NCBI GenBank assembly: GCA_913773715.1 | Contig: CAJYHD010000115.1 | Location: 1-9,936, forward strand | Length of the DNA: 9,936 nucleotides | Reading direction: 5' to 3' | Origin: an uncultured Sphingobium sp. | Lineage (GTDB): Bacteria; Pseudomonadota; Alphaproteobacteria; Sphingomonadales; Sphingomonadaceae | Shown: in pieces, positions 7,190 through 9,936 of the stretch | How positions within the stretch are numbered: the stretch's first letter is position 1 | How the letters are laid out: the number at the start of each line of letters is the position of its first letter | Notes under the pieces: model-generated | Seen by the model: only the letters and a program-made list of their open reading frames with translations | The model's database searches: none | What the model was told of the DNA's origin: nothing | Program-made: the position numbers and the translations under genes

Positions 7190-7202
7190 TCGGGCGGCCT
7201 TT
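7170..7202 (-). terminator. Rho-independent terminator, bidirectional, best on the minus strand
   Basis: AAAGGCCGCC (7177-7186) pairs perfectly with GGCGGCCTTT (7193-7202), a 10-bp stem with a 6-base loop. Read leftwards it is followed by TTTTTATTTT, a strong terminator about 30 bases past the stop of the Lrp-type gene. Read rightwards only TTT follows, so it is weaker for the repeat-protein gene, although it contains that gene's stop codon: TGA occupies the loop (7187-7189) and the stem encodes its last residues. Confidence 0.85.
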
Positions 7203-7231
7203 GCAAAGTATGTCGCTGAGCGGCTGTTTCG

Positions 7232-7705
7232 TTACACAGGAAGCGGAACGCCCGGCACATTTTTCGAAGTACGGATGGTGAGCGACGTTTTGACACTCAC
7301 CACATTTGGCGCGGGTGTCAGCTTCGACGTCAGGAACTGCTGGAAACTCTGAAGATCCCTCGCGACGACTTTCAGGATGAAGTCGATCTCGCCGTTCAGC
7401 ATGTGGCATTCACGCACTTCCGGCAGCCCGGCGATATGGTCCTCGAACGCCTTCAGGTCACCTTCCGCCTGGCTCTTCAGGCTGACCATTGCGAACACGG
7501 TGATGGTGTAGCCCAGCATCGCCGGATCGACGACGGCATGATAGGAAGAGATTGCGCCCGTCTCCTCCAACGCGCGAACGCGGCGCAGGCAGGGCGGTGC
7601 CGTTAGCCCGACTTTACGCGCCAGTTCCACATTGGTCATGCGTCCGTCTTCCTGCAACTCCCCAAGAATCTGCAGGTCAATGTCGTCGATATTGGGGCCA
7701 GCCAT
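7232..7705 (-). CDS. Lrp/AsnC-family transcriptional regulator
   Basis: A DNA-binding regulator of the Lrp/AsnC (feast/famine) family; such proteins assemble into dimers and octamers and often sense amino acids. The 157 residues are the usual length. An N-terminal winged helix-turn-helix spans about 5-50: IDDIDLQILGELQEDGRMTN, then ELARKVGLTAPPCLRRVRAL with the recognition helix near 35-46, followed by EETGAI. A RAM ligand-binding domain (about 62-150) contains PEVRECHMLNGEIDFILKVV, the conserved GxxD turn at the effector pocket. It starts at ATG with a weak, distant purine run. A sigma-70-like promoter lies just upstream. It is transcribed towards the repeat-protein genes and away from the kinase-like gene. 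Targets are unknown; autoregulation is common in this family. Ligand cannot be told from the sequence. Confidence 0.93.
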   Translation of the reverse strand: MAGPNIDDIDLQILGELQEDGRMTNVELARKVGLTAPPCLRRVRALEETGAISSYHAVVDPAMLGYTITVFAMVSLKSQAEGDLKAFEDHIAGLPEVRECHMLNGEIDFILKVVARDLQSFQQFLTSKLTPAPNVVSVKTSLTIRTSKNVPGVPLPV

Positions 7706-7740
7706 GGGCGTAATTATTTCCTGTCCTGTGGATTGGCGAC

Positions 7741-7768
7741 ATCATAATAATATTTCAGATCATTGCAA
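7741..7768 (-). promoter_or_regulatory. Sigma-70-like promoter of the Lrp-type regulator
   Basis: On the minus strand, TTGCAA (7768-7763), a 16-base spacer and TATGAT (7746-7741, five of six to consensus) lie so that transcription would begin near 7734, about 28 bases before the ATG. The -35 is embedded in the palindrome ATTGCAAT (7762-7769), and the surrounding tract 7710-7770 is strikingly AT-rich for this genome. AT-rich dyads are typical of Lrp-family sites, so autoregulation here is plausible but inferred. Confidence 0.5.
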
Positions 7769-7812
7769 TTGTCCCACTATGCGACGATCTATTTCTGTCA
7801 GCGATACGGGTC

Positions 7813-7841
7813 TTTTCCTTTGCGCAACGAAGGCTTATCCT
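7813..7841 (+). promoter_or_regulatory. Weak promoter candidate for the histidine-kinase-like gene
   Basis: TTTTCC (7813-7818), a 17-base spacer and TATCCT (7836-7841) give a marginal sigma-70 match. A short palindrome, AGCAT-G-ATGCT (7867-7877), lies between this and the start codon and could be an operator. Some promoter must lie in this 200-base divergent gap, because the neighbour on the left is transcribed the other way. Confidence 0.25.
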
Positions 7842-7895
7842 AGATTCCGATGGCGTGAACCGGCGCAGCATGATGCTTGCAAGTCACTCCAGAAC

Positions 7896-7900
7896 AAGGA
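7896..7900 (+). promoter_or_regulatory. Ribosome binding site fixing the GTG at 7907
   Basis: AAGGA ends 6 bases before GTG 7907. The upstream alternative TTG at 7877 has no comparable site, and using it would put this purine run inside the gene, so the GTG is preferred. Confidence 0.65.
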
Positions 7901-7906
7901 TTTCCT

Positions 7907-9613
7907 GTGCGTTTCAACGATCTTTTGCAGACGGTTCTGGCGGGCGATCACCGCGACGGACTTAGTGCAGTGACATCGTGGCGGCAGTGCGTCGATCTGC
8001 TGGCGCAGCAGGACCGGGTGGAAGGCAGCGCGATCGGCCTTCAGGAGCGGCAGGCCTTGCTGGATCGGCTGGAGCAGCTTCGAACCGCCTTGTCCGAAAC
8101 CCAACGCATGGCGACAGTCGTCGAACTGGGCGCGCGTCTGCGGTCGCCTACGCTCGTCGCCTTCTTCGCCAATGATCGCCCCTCGATCGCCGCTGCGGCG
8201 ATGGCGCGGGCGCGTCTGCCTGATGCTACATGGGCCAGCCTTCTGCCGAGCCTGACGCCGACGGCCCGCGGCGTTTTGCGCGGACGGACGGACATGGGGC
8301 AGGCGACGATCAACGGTCTCGCGGCCTTCGGTGCCGCTGATCTCGTCCTGACGACCGAGCGTGAAGATATGGTCGGTCAGGCCGACATGTTGCTGACGTC
8401 GGACATGGCGGCTCCGCTGGCGCGCGACGTCTATGATCCGGCGGTGCAGGAAGCGGACGGCAGCCAGATCCGCAACCTCGTCGATCGGATCGAGCGCTTC
8501 AAGAGCGAACGTCGTACGACGGTCCATGACGGCCTGGCTGAAGGCGATCCCGATGTGTTGCCGCGCAATTTCGGATTCGAAACTGACACGGCGGGCGTTA
8601 TTCTGTGGGTCGATCAGGGGCCGAGGGCTGCTTTGGTCGGCCTGACGCTGGGTGAAACGGCGCTGGAAGGGGGTAGCGGACCTGACGGCCATATCGCGGG
8701 CGCGTTCGTCCGGCGCAGCGGGTTCCGCAACGGTCGTTTCACCATCACGTCCGGCGCTATGGCGGGCGAATGGCGTATGTCAGCCTCGCCCTTCTTCGAT
8801 CAGAAATCCGGGCGCTTTCAGGGCTTTCGAGGCCAGGCGCGACGCCCCTATCTGCATGAGGTGGCAGCGCAGACCGTCCCTACGCCGGATGTCGAAATCG
8901 CGGGCCTGACCACCGATTCACTTCGGCAACTGGTGCATGAGTTACGCACGCCACTGAATGCGATCCTGGGGTTTGCAGAGATAATCGAGCAGCAATTGTT
9001 CGGCACGACGACCGACAACTATCGCGATATGGCGGGCAAAATCGCGATCGATGCGCGACATCTGCTCGCCGCATTCGATGACCTCGACCTTGCAGCGCGG
9101 GTGTCGCGCGGAGAGCGGGGAAGCGGGCCGCAGCCGGTCGATCCGGCGCTGCTCGTGATGCAGACGGCGGCTCGATACCGGGAGCAGGCAGGCTATGGCT
9201 CAACGCGGATCGACATCGCGATGGGCGGCGACCTGCCGACCGTGCGCGTCGATCCGGTGCAGGCTGAACGCATGGTGCAGCACCTGTTCCGTACGCTCGT
9301 ATCGGTCGCGCCCGAAGGCGAGGTGCTGACGGGTGCCTGCTGGTTCCAGCCGGATGCGGGCGATGGCCGCGTGGTTCTCGCGCTCGATCGCCCGTCGAGC
9401 CTTGCGGGGCTGGACGAGACGCAACTTCTTGACCCGGCATATACGCCGGACGGCGAATGGGCGGACGGGCCGCTGCTGGGGCTTGGTTTCTCGCTGCGAC
9501 TGATCCGCAGCCTCGCGACCAATGCGGGCGGAAGCCTGACGATCGAGGCGGGGCGCTTGTTGCTTGCCATGCCGGCGGAGGGCATGGAAGCCGACGCCGC
9601 CGATCTCGCCTGA
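7907..9613 (+). CDS. Soluble PAS/HisKA histidine-kinase-like protein with degenerate ATPase domain
   Basis: A 568-residue cytoplasmic signalling protein with no signal peptide or membrane helix. Residues about 1-200 are helical and rich in Arg/Leu, resembling alphaproteobacterial DUF2336-like helical regions; this is tentative. Residues about 220-312 look like a PAS-type sensor domain (VILWVDQGPRAALVG, then GEWRMSASPFFDQKSGRFQG). The HisKA dimerisation domain follows, with an intact H-box LVHELRTPLNAILGFAE; His344 is the predicted phospho-acceptor. The C-terminal domain keeps a G2-like GLGFSLRLIRSLATNAGG (525-542). However, the N-box position (about 449-466, VQAERMVQHLFRTLVSVA) lacks the Asn, and no DxGxG G1 box is present where LALDRPSSLAG lies. 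It may therefore bind ATP poorly and act as a phosphotransferase or scaffold. No response regulator is in the window. A polysaccharide deacetylase gene starts 50 bases downstream on the same strand, so an operon is likely. Confidence 0.85.
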   Translation: MRFNDLLQTVLAGDHRDGLSAVTSWRQCVDLLAQQDRVEGSAIGLQERQALLDRLEQLRTALSETQRMATVVELGARLRSPTLVAFFANDRPSIAAAAMARARLPDATWASLLPSLTPTARGVLRGRTDMGQATINGLAAFGAADLVLTTEREDMVGQADMLLTSDMAAPLARDVYDPAVQEADGSQIRNLVDRIERFKSERRTTVHDGLAEGDPDVLPRNFGFETDTAGVILWVDQGPRAALVGLTLGETALEGGSGPDGHIAGAFVRRSGFRNGRFTITSGAMAGEWRMSASPFFDQKSGRFQGFRGQARRPYLHEVAAQTVPTPDVEIAGLTTDSLRQLVHELRTPLNAILGFAEIIEQQLFGTTTDNYRDMAGKIAIDARHLLAAFDDLDLAARVSRGERGSGPQPVDPALLVMQTAARYREQAGYGSTRIDIAMGGDLPTVRVDPVQAERMVQHLFRTLVSVAPEGEVLTGACWFQPDAGDGRVVLALDRPSSLAGLDETQLLDPAYTPDGEWADGPLLGLGFSLRLIRSLATNAGGSLTIEAGRLLLAMPAEGMEADAADLA

Positions 9614-9663
9614 TTCCGCCAGCGGAAACCCGATCGCAACCTTATCTCGCTAGGGCTTGCCGG

Positions 9664-9936
9664 ATGACCGCTGAGAATCCTGAAGGCAATCTGCTTCTTC
9701 CCCCCGATCCGCGCGATATGATCGCGTTGCCGGACAGCTTCGGCACGCGCTTCATGCTGTTCGTCGATACGGAAGAGGAATTCGACTGGGATGCGCCATT
9801 CAGCCGGACGGGCCATGGCGTGACCGCGTTCGACGGGATGGTGCGGGGGCAGGCTTATTTTACATCCGCAGGCGTTCGCCCCGTCTATGTGACCGACTAT
9901 CCGGTCATCGACGATGACGCCGCAGCTGGAATGATG
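9664..9936 (+). CDS. Polysaccharide deacetylase family protein (WalW-like), 3' end cut by window
   Basis: Only the first 91 residues are present. The family is recognised from FMLFVDTEEEFDWDAPFSR (residues about 29-47), the N-terminal metal/catalytic Asp motif of WalW-like polysaccharide deacetylases (NodB-type fold). Next come a GHGVTAFDGM segment and VRPVYVTDYPVIDDD, the second strand of the barrel. Such enzymes remove acetyl groups from N- or O-acetylated sugars in extracellular or cell-wall polysaccharides, although the DTEEEFDW subgroup is poorly characterised. The ATG is preceded by AGGG (9652-9655) at 8 bases. No signal peptide is seen, so the protein may be cytoplasmic, as is common for this subgroup. 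The 50-base gap from the kinase-like gene has only a tiny hairpin (TTCCG/CGGAA, 9614-9626) and no terminator, supporting co-transcription. The remaining motifs lie beyond the edge. Confidence 0.8.
   Translation, partial: MTAENPEGNLLLPPDPRDMIALPDSFGTRFMLFVDTEEEFDWDAPFSRTGHGVTAFDGMVRGQAYFTSAGVRPVYVTDYPVIDDDAAAGMM

Noticed and set aside
7877..7906. TTG start at 7877 for the kinase-like gene
   Set aside because: No upstream ribosome site; AAGGA at 7896-7900 is placed 6 bases before the GTG at 7907.
7835..8692. Open frame of 285 codons on the minus strand opposite the kinase-like gene
   Set aside because: Low-complexity Arg/Gln/His-rich product with no recognisable motif, fully antisense to a well-supported gene.
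1..9936. CRISPR array, insertion sequence, prophage, tRNA or toxin-antitoxin module
   Set aside because: No direct-repeat arrays, transposase-like frames, terminal inverted repeats, tRNA-like folds or small paired toxin/antitoxin genes were seen on reading both strands.

Overview
The window looks like chromosomal DNA from an alphaproteobacterium of the Sphingomonadaceae (Sphingobium/Sphingomonas type). The reasons are its high G+C, the alphaproteobacterial style of GyrA (C-terminal insertion and acidic tail), a ceramide-glucosyltransferase-like GT2 enzyme, a WalW-type polysaccharide deacetylase, and frequent GTG/TTG starts. This is inferred from protein character; no database search was possible. 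There are no mobile elements, CRISPR arrays, tRNAs or rRNAs, and no sign of recent transfer.

Layout. (1) 1-1079 (+): the C-terminal bulk of a membrane-associated GT2/GT21-like glycosyltransferase, cut by the left edge. (2) 1205-4275 (-): gyrA (DNA gyrase subunit A, TTG start) followed by a small DUF952 gene with a 4-base ATGA stop/start overlap, so the two are probably co-transcribed and translationally coupled. (3) 4276-4571: a divergent regulatory region holding a good sigma-70-like promoter, an overlapping EcfG-like promoter, a perfect 10-bp palindrome and a leader hairpin. (4) 4572-7189 (+): two tandem paralogous genes for exported helical-repeat (TPR-like) proteins of unknown function, separated by a strong GC hairpin. 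(5) 7232-7705 (-): an Lrp/AsnC-family regulator convergent with the second paralog. The terminator that best serves it is buried in the last codons of that paralog. (6) 7907-9613 (+): a soluble PAS/HisKA histidine-kinase-like protein whose ATP-binding domain is degenerate. (7) 9664-9936 (+): the start of a polysaccharide deacetylase, cut by the right edge and probably in one operon with the kinase-like gene.

How it fits together. gyrA is housekeeping. The flanking genes have an envelope/polysaccharide flavour: a glycolipid-type glycosyltransferase at one end and a polysaccharide deacetylase behind a signalling protein at the other. The most novel content is the pair of uncharacterised exported repeat paralogs with their structured regulatory regions, and the histidine-kinase-like protein that keeps its phospho-acceptor His but has lost the N-box Asn and the G1 box.
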